DNA of 64,000 nt from Rosa chinensis (taxonomy: Eukaryota > Streptophyta > Magnoliopsida > Rosales > Rosaceae), in contig NC_037094.1 of the NCBI RefSeq assembly GCF_002994745.2, positions 65,502,989-65,566,988 of the forward strand, written 5' to 3'. Below, one piece after another: positions 1 through 11,599 of the stretch (its first letter is position 1; each line of letters starts with the position of its first letter). The position numbers and the translations under genes were made by a program. Below the pieces are notes generated by a model. The model did not search any database. It was not told where the DNA came from and was given only the letters and a program-made list of their open reading frames with translations.

Positions 1-2
1 AG

Positions 3-368
3 GGTTTCACACAGAAGGAAGGGATAGACTTTACAAAAACTTTCTCACCTGTTTCACCTAAAGATTCATTTAGAATCATAATGGCTTTAGTGGCCCATTA
101 TGACATGGAATTACATCAAATGGATGTAAAAACAGCCTTTTTGAATGGGGAGTTGGAGGAAGAAATCTTCATGGTACAACCTGAAGGTTTTATTGAAGTA
201 GGGAAGGAAAATATGGTCTGTAAACTTAAGAAATCCATTTATGGACTCAAACAAGCTAGTAGGTAGTGGTATAAGAAATTTGATTCAGTGGTTTCATCTT
301 TTGGATTTTCTAAGAATCTTGTTGATGAGTGTGTTTATCTTAAAGTAGTTGGAAATAATTTTATCTTT
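3..368 (+). pseudogene. Ty1/copia reverse transcriptase fragment, 5' part
   Basis: The frame beginning at base 3 encodes the start of a copia-type reverse transcriptase (RVT_2), the enzyme that copies element RNA into DNA. Recognisable pieces are the TFSPV-like segment, QMDVKTAFLNGEL and the YGLKQASR block. An in-frame TAG follows YGLKQASR at about 264-266, so the frame is dead. The domain is cut at 368 by a Mutator-like element and resumes at 1894. Both halves belong to an old, partial copy; no LTR, gag or integrase is visible nearby. The family call is firm, the lineage within copia is not. Confidence 0.9.
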
Positions 369-580
369 GGGCTAAATGCTGTTTAGTACCCTATGGTTTG
401 TGCTCAACATCGATTCAGTCCCTCGACTTTCAATTTCATCAAAAACACCCCCACAATATCATCTTCTCATCCAATAGGTTCCTTTGTCGGGATTCCGTCC
501 AATAGAACCGTTAAGTAGCTGATGTGGCATGCCAACTCAACATTAGGTGGGGCCCACATGGAAGTAAAATTACAAAACTA
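369..580 (+). repeat. Left terminal inverted repeat of the Pack-MULE
   Basis: It reads inward from GGGCTAAATGCTGTTTAGTA and matches the reverse complement of 1673-1884 over about 212 bp, including the shared segments cattaggtggggcccacatg and aattacaaaacta. Confidence 0.93.
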
Positions 581-671
581 ACCCTCACTCTTTTTCTAAT
601 CCATATTACCCCGAAGCCCCTATTACACAGCCTCTCCAAAACCCTTTTGTGTTCTTCATGTTCTTCCCCAG

Positions 672-1010
672 CTATAGCTGCATGCGCCGGCAGCATGATC
701 TAATGCCTCCGGTGAACTTCGAAGTCTTCTACCTCCCTCAAGGCCACGCCAAGCACGCCCAAACCCACATTGATTTCCCCGCCTCTGTCAGAATCCGAGC
801 TCTCAATTTCTGTCGGGTCATCGGAATCAGGTACATGGCCGACCCGAAAGCCAAAACCAATGAGGTCTCGCTAAAATTTGTCCGGTCTTTTCCAAGAGCA
901 ACGAGCCTTTTGCTTAGGACGAAGGTTCTGTAGACTCTAATGGGTTCTCGGTTCTGAGGTACTTCGCAGAGATTGCTGGAGGGTTCGTCAGAATTGGTGA
1001 CGTCAGAGTG
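672..1010 (+). pseudogene. Captured auxin response factor (ARF) N-terminal fragment
   Basis: Inside the Pack-MULE. The plus strand encodes pieces diagnostic of the start of ARF transcription factors: LHACAGSM (from 679), then in another frame MPPVN..VFYLPQGHAKHA and FPASVRI..CRVIGIRYMADP, and near 935-970 a piece resembling the SNGFSV start of the B3 DNA-binding domain. ARFs bind auxin-response promoters through this B3 domain. The fragment has frame changes, a stop at about 931-933 and no full B3 domain, so it is a transduplicated, non-functional copy. Gene class by recognition; which ARF it derives from cannot be told. Sequence from about 1010 to 1670 is unassigned. Confidence 0.8.
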
Positions 1011-1672
1011 GAGCCACGACGGTTCTGGAGCCTCGTGTTGCCGTATTCTGGGTTCTCGGTGTTTCTGAAAGATGAAGAGAACAAAATGAGGAGAAATGAT
1101 TTTGGAAATTTGAGTTCAAATGGGAGGCATGAAATGGAATATATATTGCTCAGTTTTTTCACTCAATGTGATAAGGGGAAATGCCTAGGATCAGTTATGG
1201 TGCTACGAAGATTATGGCAAAGGTGAAAACTAAGCAGGTGATTGATAATATTTGGGAAAACCCCATTTTCCTCCTTAATTTTGGTTCATGAAACTAAAAC
1301 TGTAGAAAAAAGAAGATGGAAGAACCAAGTTATTTGAGAGGAAAGGGATGCCTTAATATCCAAGGTGATTCAGTTAAGTTACATAAATTTTTTTAGAAGG
1401 AATCTGACTGGAAATCACCATAGTTGAAGAACCTCTTGTCTTCATTATACCTATTCTTCTTTTGTTCAGTTTCTGTTTTCAAGAGACAGCTCGAGTGTGT
1501 GAACAAAAAGAAGAGAATCCAAAAGTCAACTTCTCTCTTTGAGTTGAGAGGGGGCAGAGGAAGAGTAAGTCTTGAGGCTGTGGTAGAGGCTGCTACTCTT
1601 GCGGCGAATGGGATTTGGAGTTAAGCTTAATGGGATTTGGAGCTGTGATCTGAGTTAGAATAGAGCCAGGGT

Positions 1673-1884
1673 TAGTTTTGTAATTTTCCTTCCATGTGGG
1701 CCCCACCTAATGCTAAGTTGGCATGCTGCATCAGCTACTTAACGGTTCCATTGGACAGAATCCCGACAGAGGGATCTATTGGACGAGAAGATGATATTGT
1801 AGGGATGTTTTTAATGAAATTGAAAGTCGAGGGACTGAATCGATGTTGAACACAAACCACAGGATACTAAATAGTATTTAGCCC
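1673..1884 (-). repeat. Right terminal inverted repeat of the Pack-MULE
   Basis: Reverse complement partner of 369-580, followed immediately by the second copy of the 9-bp target duplication (1885-1893). Confidence 0.93.
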
Positions 1885-1893
1885 TTTATCTTT

Positions 1894-2225
1894 CTTATCC
1901 TGTATGTAGATGACATTCTTCTTGCTAGCAGTAATGTAAAATTGCTGAAAGATAAGCTTTCTTGTCAAGTAATTTTGACATGAAAGACCTGGGAGAAGCA
2001 TCATATGTACTAGGAATTGAGATTAAGAGAGATAGGAAGCAGGGACTGTTGGGATTGTCTCAACAAAATTATATTTCAAAATTTTTGAAAAGATTTGGAA
2101 TGGAAACCTGTGCTAATGGTGAAGTTCCAATGTCTAAGGGAGATAAACTAACCAAGAATCAGTGTCCTAAAACTGACATTGAGAAAACTGAAATGGAGTC
2201 AGTGCCATATGCTAGGCTAGTATAG
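1894..2225 (+). pseudogene. Ty1/copia reverse transcriptase fragment, 3' part
   Basis: Continuation of the copia reverse transcriptase after the Pack-MULE. It starts with the catalytic YVDD motif (about 1901-1912), then shows the MKDLGEASYVLGIEI and LGLSQQNYISKFLKRFGM segments typical of the RVT_2 domain. A frame change at about 1955 separates YVDD from the rest. Similarity stops at about 2225, where the frame ends in TAG and unrelated DNA begins. Active-site residues are present but the gene is clearly dead. Confidence 0.9.
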
Positions 2226-2639
2226 CAAAAGACTTCATTGATCCTATTAAACATATCATACAGAGGATGTCATTCACCAAGTAAAAACAGAAGATAATTA
2301 ACTAATAAGAGTTTCCAAACAAACATTGCTTACTTTATTTTCTTAATGAGCACCAAACTAAAGACTATCAATGGACTCTTTACCTCAAGATTGTTAAGAG
2401 TCCCGCCCACTACATATACGATTAATAGAATTCAGTAAAAATTAATATGTACAAGGATCCCTAGGAATGCATTTATGTTCTACCGTTCTTTTTTCCATCA
2501 TAGCCCTTGGGCTTCTTTACACTTTTCCACAGGCATATACAACGACAAAGAAATACATGTAAAAAAATGAGAGCTTCTTTACACTTTTCCACAGGCATAT
2601 ACAACGACAAAGAAATACATGTAAAAAAAATGAGAGCCT
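2226..2639. other. Non-coding stretch with a tandem duplication
   Basis: No gene seen. It lies between the truncated copia domain and the last recognisable dynamin-like exon, and may be intron or downstream sequence of that pseudogene. It contains the 62-bp tandem duplication listed separately. Confidence 0.6.
2511..2635. repeat. 62-bp tandem duplication (two copies)
   Basis: Two near-identical adjacent copies start with gcttctttacacttttccac at 2511 and 2573. They differ only in the length of an A run at the unit end. Confidence 0.92.
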
Positions 2640-4808
2640 TGATAGTTACCAACACCAACTTTTGTAAGCCCAGGAAGATAAAAAATGTCAAGTTGATAAC
2701 TGCCAGGAATCATTTGTTATGTCAGTAGAAGAGAAGAAGAAAATGTGGTAATCACAATACTATTACTCTCACAATCTGTGACTAGGTCACTCATTCAACA
2801 ATGTGGCACACTTCATTTCTAGTTATACTAGTTTTGGAAATCCTGAAACAACCTTCCATCTTATCTGTTTATCAGTTTAAGAAATGTGATGATATGCAAA
2901 ACTTGAGTAGATTTTCCTAAAATTGTAAATGACATTTGAAACAAGATTGTCAAATCCAAGTCAAATTACTGTGTTAACAGTCTATGAATACCCCCACACG
3001 TTCTTTCTCATTCCCATTTCCAAAGTGCAGGATGCAAAATAATTAAGTACAAGCAAACAAATCAAGTACCCGTTATCTTACCATCAGGAGAATATATGCT
3101 AAGATGAATTGGAACACCGGAGATCTTTTGCTACAGCCAGTTTCACGAATTGTTTAGTCTGAAATTTCCTTTATTACAGCAGTTGTACATACATAATCAA
3201 TATTGGCATGTTAGTCATGTGAAGAAAATAAACAAGTAAACAAAAAAGATTAATCAAGCTACTGATTTTCATTTTATTATTCATTGAGATATACTTTGAA
3301 AGTGTAATATGGAAACTTTACTGATATGGAATAAAATTTAAATAGAATTGAAACATAGCAAAGTATATTCAGATGAGCAAAATCAGGAAAAGAATAAGCA
3401 ATTATCGAAATCTGTGAACCTTTTCCTTGGAAGGTGGAGAAACTCCTCATATTCTTTGCTGCGTTCGTCAATCTTATGAGGCTGGAACACTAGAGGATGC
3501 CGACTAACAATTCCTGCAATTATTTCCCCATGTGTCATTTCCCAAACATCCAAGAAGAAACATCACCATAAATGAAAACATCCCAAAAATGAGTGGCAAG
3601 AACAGCCAAAGACTAGCATTTGATATCTACATGACTAAACAAATTAATATGGCCACTCTATATCGACCAAACCAAGCCCTCACAGATAACTAAGAATCTT
3701 ATCAGAACCACGGGGTAAGAAGTCCTTCTCGACAATGCTCTCCAAGACAGAAGACTTCCTTGAATTCGACCCCACAAAACCAAAACACAAGTAAACAATA
3801 TCCATTAATATCACAATAAATTCATTCTTCATGAATTTTCTTCTCAAATACACCTTTCAAATTAATACACATGCTTCAGCTAACATGAGCAAAATTCCAC
3901 TTCCACCAAAATGCATAAAAGGCAATTTGCTTCCGCTACACAGCACAATAACTAAAACTAGTCTAGCGTCTAAAAACTGGTCCAGAATTCAATGAATATG
4001 TGATTAAGCACAATAATCAAGCATGCAAGATTATATCTAACATTGATGACTACACTTTTGCTTTAGAAATGCTCATATTCTTTCGCTCAAAATGGATCTA
4101 TTTTTGAAAACAAGCCATCTGAGTATGCAAGAAATTGCAAGCCAAGTTTAATTATATAAAAAACCATATATTAGTCTGAAGAAGAACCTATTCAGTCTTC
4201 CAACAGGAAATCGTTCCCTGCTTTCTGTTACTACAGGTAAATAATTGACCTGTCAAACAAGTGATGAGCAGCAAGGCATGCCTCCAAATCTTACTAAAGT
4301 ATGTCTTGTAGGCTTGCAGCAATGCAGCATAGAAATAACCATCAGAACCCAAGCTATAAAAGTAAATTGGACACCAATATTTATCCTTTCCCCACCACTG
4401 ACATACCAAAGGTAGAGGAAGCAACTCATAGTACACTCTGTAAAACAGACTATGTTAGGATTTCTGATAGCTTGAAAGCTATTTCAATGCTTCTGCTTAA
4501 CACAATAATCATACTCTCTATCTTCATCACTAAGCAAATTATGCAATAGACTTCAATCAAGCAAAGCATTCACACAGCATCTACTAAGAACTAGGTTATC
4601 CAGCTGACGAAAGCAGAGTCTGAATAGCTGGATCAATCAGAGAGAAAAGAGAAGGTGGAGGAATGAATCGGGAGCTGACCTGGCCACCGACGGCAGTGAT
4701 GGAGGGAAGCGAGTCCCAAAGAGTAGGTAATGCGCGGGTTTCGCCGTGGTCATCGAGAGCTGTGCAAGCTCTTTGGATTTTGTTGACCAGCGAGATCAGG
4801 TTCTCCAT
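2640..4808 (-). pseudogene. Dynamin-related protein 1 (DRP1)-like pseudogene, N-terminal GTPase exons
   Basis: DRP1 proteins are plant dynamin-family GTPases acting in cell-plate formation and clathrin-mediated endocytosis. Exon 1 (4808-4680) encodes [20 protein letters not shown] and ends SITAVGGQ, with a GT donor. An exon at 3513-3406 encodes [14 protein letters not shown] and [14 protein letters not shown]. An exon at about 3183-3082 encodes a degraded VRKEI-type stretch, then ISGVPIHLSIYSPD. An exon at 2699-2640 encodes VINLTF and LPGLTKV. Damage: the donor after RFTDF reads AT not GT; the next acceptor lacks AG; 3183-3082 has an in-frame stop and a frame change; the LPGLTK exon has lost one base. 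The exon with the P-loop lysine is not recognisable. Introns are kept, so this is not a processed copy. The gene stops after about 200 residues. Confidence 0.88.
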
Positions 4809-5004
4809 CCAAAACTCAGCGGTGACGGAGGCGGGGTGGGAGTCAAATTGTGTGGATATGAGCAAACGTTCATGATTCAGAAAAGGTAGATCTGCTATGG
4901 GGATTGGAAGAGGGAAATTTCGCGAGAGAGATGGCAAGCTATGAGTGTTGGGCGTCTGAGAAGAGAGAGGTTTCGTTTTCAATGAGCACCTTTATTTCGT
5001 TTCA

Positions 5005-5351
5005 CAAAAAAAAAAAAGTGGGAAGTTTAAGTTTGGCGAAAAAAATTGAGCGGGCGACACAATTTGATACCACCTCCATTTGTGGCGCACAACTAATGCA
5101 TGCAGTAAATACTTCATCCTCATTTACGGCATGCAACCAAAGAATGCGGTAAATTCCTCTGTGTAATACTATATTTATGGCGTGCTACCAATGCAAGCTA
5201 TAAATAACTCAGGACAGATCTGCACACTTTTAAAGCACACTGTAAATAACTTTATAGACATTAATTGCACGCCGTAAATGATCAATTTTTACGGCACACA
5301 TGTAGGCACGCCATAAACTTTAGGTGGTAAAAGCCTAGATTTCTTGTAGTA
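5005..5351. mobile_element. Terminal region of a CACTA-like DNA transposon
   Basis: Short subterminal motifs of the form ttt-acggc-rtgc recur here in both orientations (for example near 5123, 5172, 5268 and 5296). The region ends tttcttgtagta at about 5340-5351, the reverse complement of a CACTA-type terminus (CACTACAAGAAA) with one end base changed. Clustered subterminal repeats are typical of CACTA elements. No partner terminus was found to the left, so the element is truncated or its other end has decayed. The dynamin-like pseudogene lies directly inside this end, so that fragment may have been captured. Confidence 0.65.
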
Positions 5352-6002
5352 ATTGTCAGAATAGTATTCAGAATGATTGGGTTGGGTAATTGTTATCACA
5401 AGTACTCTTTTCAACCTTATTATTTGTGGTGTTGGTTGCTAGAGTGTGTTACAATCGATTGTTGAAACATAAAGCATTTAGTTTTGAGCACTTATGGCCC
5501 TAACAAGGCATAAGGTTTGAGACTAGTATAGGGTTGCTAAAAACTAAGTAATCTTTCTTCTTCTTGTTTTTGCTTAGGGTTTGACTACTATTTTATGACA
5601 ATCAATTTAGCTTTCTTTTCGACCTCTTAATGCTACATGGAAATCTGACAAAACATTTGAAGCATCATTTGAATTAATCATTGTCATTTAATATGATTTT
5701 AAATTTGTGTGGAGAACCTTGAATTCCATGGTGACCCTTGATGCGATGCATCCCATCTTTCTATCTATCTTATTTTTGTGTCGTAGTTAGTTAATTTATT
5801 TATCATTTATGAAAATCCAAAAACATTGTGATTTTTCCACTACCACTTATTTGTAAATCCATGTGGGCGTGAGCATTACAAGCACTTTTGTGTGTTTCAC
5901 GGCCCTATCTAGGCATTACTTGGTGCAAGGCCGTCTATGTGACTTTGTGTGATGCAAAGTCATGCTTGAATGAGGCTCGGTGCCTTGTTTAACATTTTTT
6001 TT
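5352..6002. other. AT-rich stretch without recognisable genes
   Basis: No open frame or domain that I recognise, lying between two transposon termini. It may be internal sequence of the CACTA element that ends at 6534. Confidence 0.5.
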
Positions 6003-6534
6003 TTATAATTTGTTTGTGCAAGTGATTTTTGGTGACCTCGCTAGCTCGCAATCCCCGAGATACGATAAATCAGGACGTAAATACTTCCCATCTTTGATGA
6101 CCGTGTTGATTGTTACGCGATAGGCGAATGAAATAAAACTCAAATCAGTGGCATTTGAAGTGACATCCAAACTTTTCCAATATATCTTCCTTATAATACA
6201 ACACAAAGTGGAAAACTGTTGTGTGACATTTTGCAAGCTACACTCAAACAACAGATATAACTATTCTGTTGTTACAATGTAGTATAAATTTGGAGCCAAA
6301 TTTGAGTCAAGGTAAGAGGGAAATCTGCAGCTCATTTTGTTTTTCATTCACACAACAAATCATTCTTGTAAATGTTGTGCAATGACTTTCTAGCTACAAA
6401 CTTTTGATTTATAATATCCTTGTATGATGAAAGTTCCTTAAACGTGTTGTATGAAGCAATTTCCATCAACACACGACGGAAATTTTTTTTTCGTTGTCTG
6501 AGAAGGGTCGTCTGTTGATGTTTTTGGCATAGTG
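6003..6534. mobile_element. 3' terminal region of a second CACTA element
   Basis: The segment ends tttttggcatagtg at 6521-6534; read inward this is CACTATGCCAAAAA, a classic CACTA-superfamily terminus. Just inside it are the inverted short motifs tcaacacacgacgg (about 6467) and cgtctgttgatg (about 6509). The element abuts the first base conserved between WD40 units (tgcactaggaaacc), so it marks the left edge of the tandem array. The opposite terminus was not found. Confidence 0.78.
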
Positions 6535-6903
6535 AATGCACTAGGAAACCTTGAACTGTTTACAAACCAACGTAAAGAGCTTTACAATCCAAGAGTTATT
6601 TATTCCAGTTTTGCTTGATGAAAAGAATACATTTTACAGAAATGGAGAAACAAATCCCAAAACCTGCGACTTGCATCGACTGAGAAGCCAAAGAACCAAA
6701 ACTGGATACAATTTTTTCCTTTTTTTGGATACTTGGTGGATCAATCTCGCTGAATATAAAAACGCAGAGTAAACCCAACTATACCAGAGGATGAACCTCC
6801 CCGTCCTCAGCTAAATACAGTTGTAACTACAGTTGAACTACAGTTGATAAAGAAACCTTAGCCAAATATACACCTTCATCTTCCCATGACTGATGGACTT
6901 GAA

Positions 6904-9900
6904 CTAGAAGACTATGTCTTGATACGGATTATAGTGCCTCTTATTGAACTCCAATACACTACCATATGTGCGATCAGCAACCCCAACAAACAAAGCTTCA
7001 GAGTCAGGGCTGAAGGATATTCCGGCAATCTCACCAGACAGATCAATCTCTTGTCCCTTTGCATATCCGGACTGGGTATCAATGTTGTGAACAAAGTCTG
7101 CTGGCTCAGCCATGGCCATAAAACAAGCATCAGAGGTGAATTTTATAGCTCTTATTGCTCCCATTCTTCCCTTCAACACGGCTAGGGACTATGACAGGTT
7201 CCTTATGTCCCATAGCCTACAGGTAGTGTCTTGGTTCCCAGGAGCCAAGATTCGTCCATCCGGGTGCCAATCTGAAGAAAAGCAATAGTCTAAGTGCCCT
7301 TTGAGGCCCCCAACAGCCTATACAAAGTAGGAAATATATCAGAACTCTGCACATTGTCTGCATAAAACAAATTATATAGGCAGAGAAATAGTGATGGGAC
7401 TTACTTTACCAGACTGAGTCTCAGCAATCAAACAGTCTGCACTATCACCAAGTACTGCGAGCAGCTTACCATCAGGACTAACAGAGGTGTTCTACCAATA
7501 AATAACGAAGCCAACATTGAGCAAAATGGTAAAGAATAACCTAACTTCAGAATAAATTTAAAAGGGGAAAAAGAAGAAGAAGTTAGGTTTGTATAGGGTA
7601 CTCACATTTACAGACCACCCGAAGGAGAAGCGATTTAGGCAAGCAAACTTTTCAATTTCAAAAACTCTAACTTGAGCATCATCATTTGCAGTCATTACCC
7701 TCATTGAGCCACTACACAGAGAGCATTCAGTCAAATTAAGTCAAGTCGAGCAACCTGCAACCCTTTCTGGAGGGGAACTTACGTTGGGTTTTGAAAAATA
7801 TCCACTGCATTAGTGATGGCATTCTCATCTGTTGTTAGTTTTGAGCAGAAAGCAACTCCAGGTTGTTTCATGTGCTGCTCCAAATAAATGAAAAATAAGA
7901 AATGTGAAATAAATATTCAATTGATTCATTAGTCGCAAAGAAACATTTGTTATAACACCAGCCTACCTTGCAGATTAGTTCACCTAGGAAGCCCCCAGCA
8001 ACCAACAAATTTTCCTTGACAGCCATAGTGCTTATCTGCACTCTAGAGAGTGGTCGTGCCAACAACCCTGGCCGTTTCTGTAAGAATATACCAACATGAA
8101 TCACAACATCCTTTTAGCCTGGATTTCCGGAGTAATCAGTCTAGCATTTAATACCTCAGTAGGTACAATTGGTTTAGCCACATTGATTACTTCGATGCCT
8201 CAACTGTGCAAAGAGTTCCAATGCATCACAGAAAAGTTCTGCATCAGGTAAACATCATGCCTTGATGTGGCCCATAACAAGTTCCTTAGCTGCACAAGAA
8301 GAAAGAAACCAAGTTGAGGGACATATTGGTAAAACGTTTCAACGGACCAAAAGCAGCAAATAAAATCATTTCATCAGTAACCATATCTTATGCAAAGTAT
8401 GCATCTCTCAGCTAACAGAACTAACAATGTAATGCACTTCGAAGCAACAATATATAGGCCATTCAAGTGGGCACATTATCTATTCATGAAGTATATATGT
8501 TATGAGCTTCACATCATGTGGCATTCTATTCCATTATTAAAAAAGCTTGTACCGAGTAATATTTAATGCTCTGCTAAAACAAGATATGTGGGCCATTTTT
8601 TTCTGTGTTGATGCATACCCAAGACCCAACAACGAGAAAATAATTACTAGCAAATGAAAGAGCAATGCCATTTTACTAAGCACCACAAGAATGAAGTGAA
8701 AAAAGTAAGCACCAAAACCCTAAACCTAGAGATCAGTAGACCACAAGAATCCCAACCAAGAAAAAAAAAAAAAAAAAAACAGACGCCAATTAAATGTTAC
8801 TTCAAAGTTTGGAAGCTTCATATATAGTTGATGAAAAACTTAAACTTTGATAGACAGAGAGAGTAAGACTCAATTCTACTGCCCTGAAGTGACAAAGATA
8901 ATTTATGCATAAGAATTTTGTTGGCTGTACATGAATACATTTTATCAGAGACATGGAAGACTGCAGATTTCTAAATTAGAGGGTCTTTAGACTTGCGGGC
9001 TTGTAATGAAAACTTCATCCAATCAATGTATATGCCTCCTACCATGAAGTACAATTGATGCAAAGCTACAACATGATCACTCTCCACGACTCCCTTGTTT
9101 TTTTTGTTTTTTTTTTTTTAAAGCCTCCCAAGTAGTTAATAAATCCAAAAGACCCAAAAATATGAAACTTACATGGCACACCATTACAATTAAAAAAAAA
9201 AAGGAAAAAAAAAAAATCTACAACAGTACTAGCAGATAGAAGCCAACATAAACTCAGAATGGAAAATTAACTAATGAGTCAGAGAAATGCAAACGTGAAG
9301 TCCTTGATGGCTGCAAGGATCCTCATGAAAATTAAAGTCTAAGAAATCAAGGATAATGCTAATAGGTCCTATCTTATAGAACGCAATAACACTACTTCAA
9401 TAACAGGAATGGCTAACTTGCTACAGAGGTCTCTTAAATGCTCAGATATTCTCCTATCATACCATATAACCAAAGTCACGCCAGCTGCTCTAACTCCACC
9501 CTGCTTAAAAGCTGAAATAAAGAGAGCAACAGTAATCCTAAAAGCAATATAATTATATTTAAGAGAAGCAGAAACAATATAATAACAACCAAAAGCAAAA
9601 CTCAAGGACCAGTTACAGAAGTATATAGTAACAGTGAGTGACTAAAAGAAATGGCATGAAGGGGAGCCTTCACACATCTACCATAAAAGATCCAATTAAT
9701 ACACCCCAGCTTGATGCCATTATGTGGCCATCACAGTTCAAACATTCTATGCCTATGTCAGTGCGCAAAAGCATATTTATGTGCATGCATCTAAACTAGT
9801 ATTTCAGGAGCAATCAACTTTTTCGAATGTCCTAAACTGTGCTGCAGGCAAAATGCCCTCTAAGACACAAACATAATGTTTGCCGAAAAATAATTCTTAG

Positions 9901-11590
9901 GTTTTCTTATTAAGTTTAGCAGCGATAAAATTCTACACATCAAAGATAAGTTATGTCATGATGGTCACCCTTCACCTACGATTTAGGTAGGTAAATTGAT
10001 TACGTCGAAGATTTATGCAAGATCTAACAAAGACAGAATTTTGGTGAACTTCATACCTTCCGGTGAATGATTGAGGCACAGAACCATAATCATAAATTAA
10101 GATATCCATCACAAAGGATATAACAATTTTTTTATAAGACCTGCAAAACTACCAAACTATTGATATACATAGAACTAAAGCAAGGAGCAGCTATATATTA
10201 AGGTTATGACTGTATTTGTATCTAGCAGCAAGGCAAGAAAATCAAAAGAAATCTAAAATCAAAGTTTTTGCGGACAACATGCCATCTATATCAATTATAT
10301 GACATATGCAGCACCCTTCATATGAACTACATGCAAGGACTTGCATAATGCAAAGTGAAGGTATGCACTACATATGAAACATCACAAAACTTGCTTACAA
10401 ATTGAATGCAAGGACTTGTTCGTACGACACAAATTGGCTAAGAAGATGAAGGTATGCATTGCGCACCACTACATATGAATGAAATTTTGAAAAATGAAAT
10501 GGAACATCACAAAAATCCTATCCGTTTAATTCCAACAAAATCAAAGACTAATTTTCTTCAAAATCATTTCAAACTGTTATGAGTCATGATCTCTACCTGA
10601 AAATGCACAATTGTCAACTTCACAAGCCTTGTGTTGTATTGGAAGTCATAGAAACTCCTCCCCTTCTCCACTTGCAAGCACTCCTATAAGATTAACATTC
10701 ACAAAAGTTACTACACAAACCAAAACAATTGATCCGGCTGAAAATGAAGGCCACTCATAAGATCCAAAGGTATACCTTCTCGAGGTCTTGACGAGGCCGC
10801 CCGAGGCACTCATAGTTCTGCTACTGCTTCAATCGCGCTTCATTGTACTTATCTCTGGTGAAATTAAGCCTCTCCCATGGTATTTCCTGTATGTCTTTTC
10901 CATTTCTAGCTTCCAAAGCCGAAGTATCAGTCTTCACCTTGCTCTGTAACTCCCAAACATCGCTCAGCTCAGCTCAATTTCTCAAAATCAAGTAAATTAT
11001 GTTCATGAAAATTGAAGAGAAACAGTGAGGCGTTACCGAATCAAGGTCGTCAACAAAGTCGTCGGAGTCGTCGTCTACGACCTTGCGGCTTCGCCGTGGG
11101 TGGTTATCAGCAAAAGCGTCGCCACTTGAAGGAATCAACATGGTCAAGATTCTTCCTGTATGGATGCAATAGCTTTTTGACAGACAATTAAACTCTTTTA
11201 GTGGAAGCAGATCATCAAATTCAATTCTATATGTTGAAGCAGAAAATGAAGATGGTGAACAACCTTCGGGTCACAGCCCAAACTGGCTGTCTTTCGAGTT
11301 TGGGCCACAAGAAATCAACTTTAGTGGAGGTGACGGCAGTGACAGGGAGTAGTTGAGTGATGGTGGAGGTGACGGCGCCGGGGAGAAAGCCGGAGCTGGA
11401 GGCAGCGGGCGATGAGGTTGACAGAGGTGAAGACGGAGCAGAAGGAGAAGGAGACGGCCAAGTTGGGGGCAATCTGATGCAAGACGCATCGGAATTTGGG
11501 GGAATTGGGGAGGCTGAGACGGTGGAAGTTGTGGAGGAGGAGCTTGAGCATTGCTATGCTTTCCAGGTCATCGTTCTGGAAATACACCAT
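6904..11590 (-). pseudogene. WD40-repeat protein pseudogene, copy A
   Basis: Paralogue of the intact gene at 43487-47798 with the same exon sizes: exon 2 at 10937-10776, exon 3 at 10683-10597, exon 4 at 8289-8155, exon 5 at 8077-7967, exon 6 at 7874-7783, exon 7 at 7711-7606, exon 8 at 7491-7405 and exon 9 at 7317-6904. Splice sites are mostly preserved. It is broken by in-frame stops in exon 2 (10821-10823), exon 4 (8200-8202) and exon 9 (7189-7191). Exon 1 is wrecked: it starts MVYFQNDDLE (11590) but runs into a foreign segment (11561-11287), and its acidic part resumes only near 11120. Intron 3 is about 2.3 kb. No function expected. Confidence 0.93.
11287..11561 (-). other. Foreign segment inserted in WD40-A exon 1
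   Basis: About 275 bp between MVYFQNDDLE and the rest of exon 1, not found in intact copy D. On the minus strand it has long open frames rich in Ser, Thr, Val and Ala, with pieces such as RCVLHQ, APNLAVSF, GAVTSTIT and TKVDFLWPKLERQ (the last two read best in the copy at 16205-16467). This looks like a host exon fragment rather than a transposon, possibly a hydrophobic membrane or plastid protein; I do not recognise it. I see no clear target duplication. Confidence 0.7.
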
Positions 11591-11599
11591 TGAAACCTA

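Larger units (their letters stand above)
369..1884. mobile_element. Pack-MULE (non-autonomous Mutator-like element)
   Basis: A 1516-bp element with long terminal inverted repeats of about 212 bp (369-580 and 1673-1884). Both ends begin GGGCTAAAT when read inward. It is flanked by a perfect 9-bp direct duplication, tttatcttt (360-368 and 1885-1893), the size made by Mutator-like transposases. It carries no transposase; instead it holds a fragment resembling an auxin response factor, which makes it a Pack-MULE. It landed in the copia reverse transcriptase, so it is younger than that copy. The two inverted repeats differ at roughly one position in ten by eye, so the insertion is not very recent. 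Confidence 0.94.

Noticed and set aside
1424..1624. Plus-strand frame in the right half of the Pack-MULE, perhaps another ARF piece
   Set aside because: Only a vague resemblance over about 15 residues; left unassigned.
4190..4240. Possible missing DRP1 exon with the P-loop region (reading near GNDFL)
   Set aside because: Too degenerate to separate from chance; no SSGKSS motif is visible.
4810..4982. Upstream extension of the DRP1 frame by 58 codons
   Set aside because: DRP1-family proteins start at MENLISL; the extension has no domain and is most likely 5' UTR.
6886..7185. Plus-strand open frame of about 100 codons opposite WD40 exon 9, repeated at 22918, 43469 and 11911
   Set aside because: It is antisense to the conserved WD40 last exon in every copy; conservation is explained by the real gene on the other strand.
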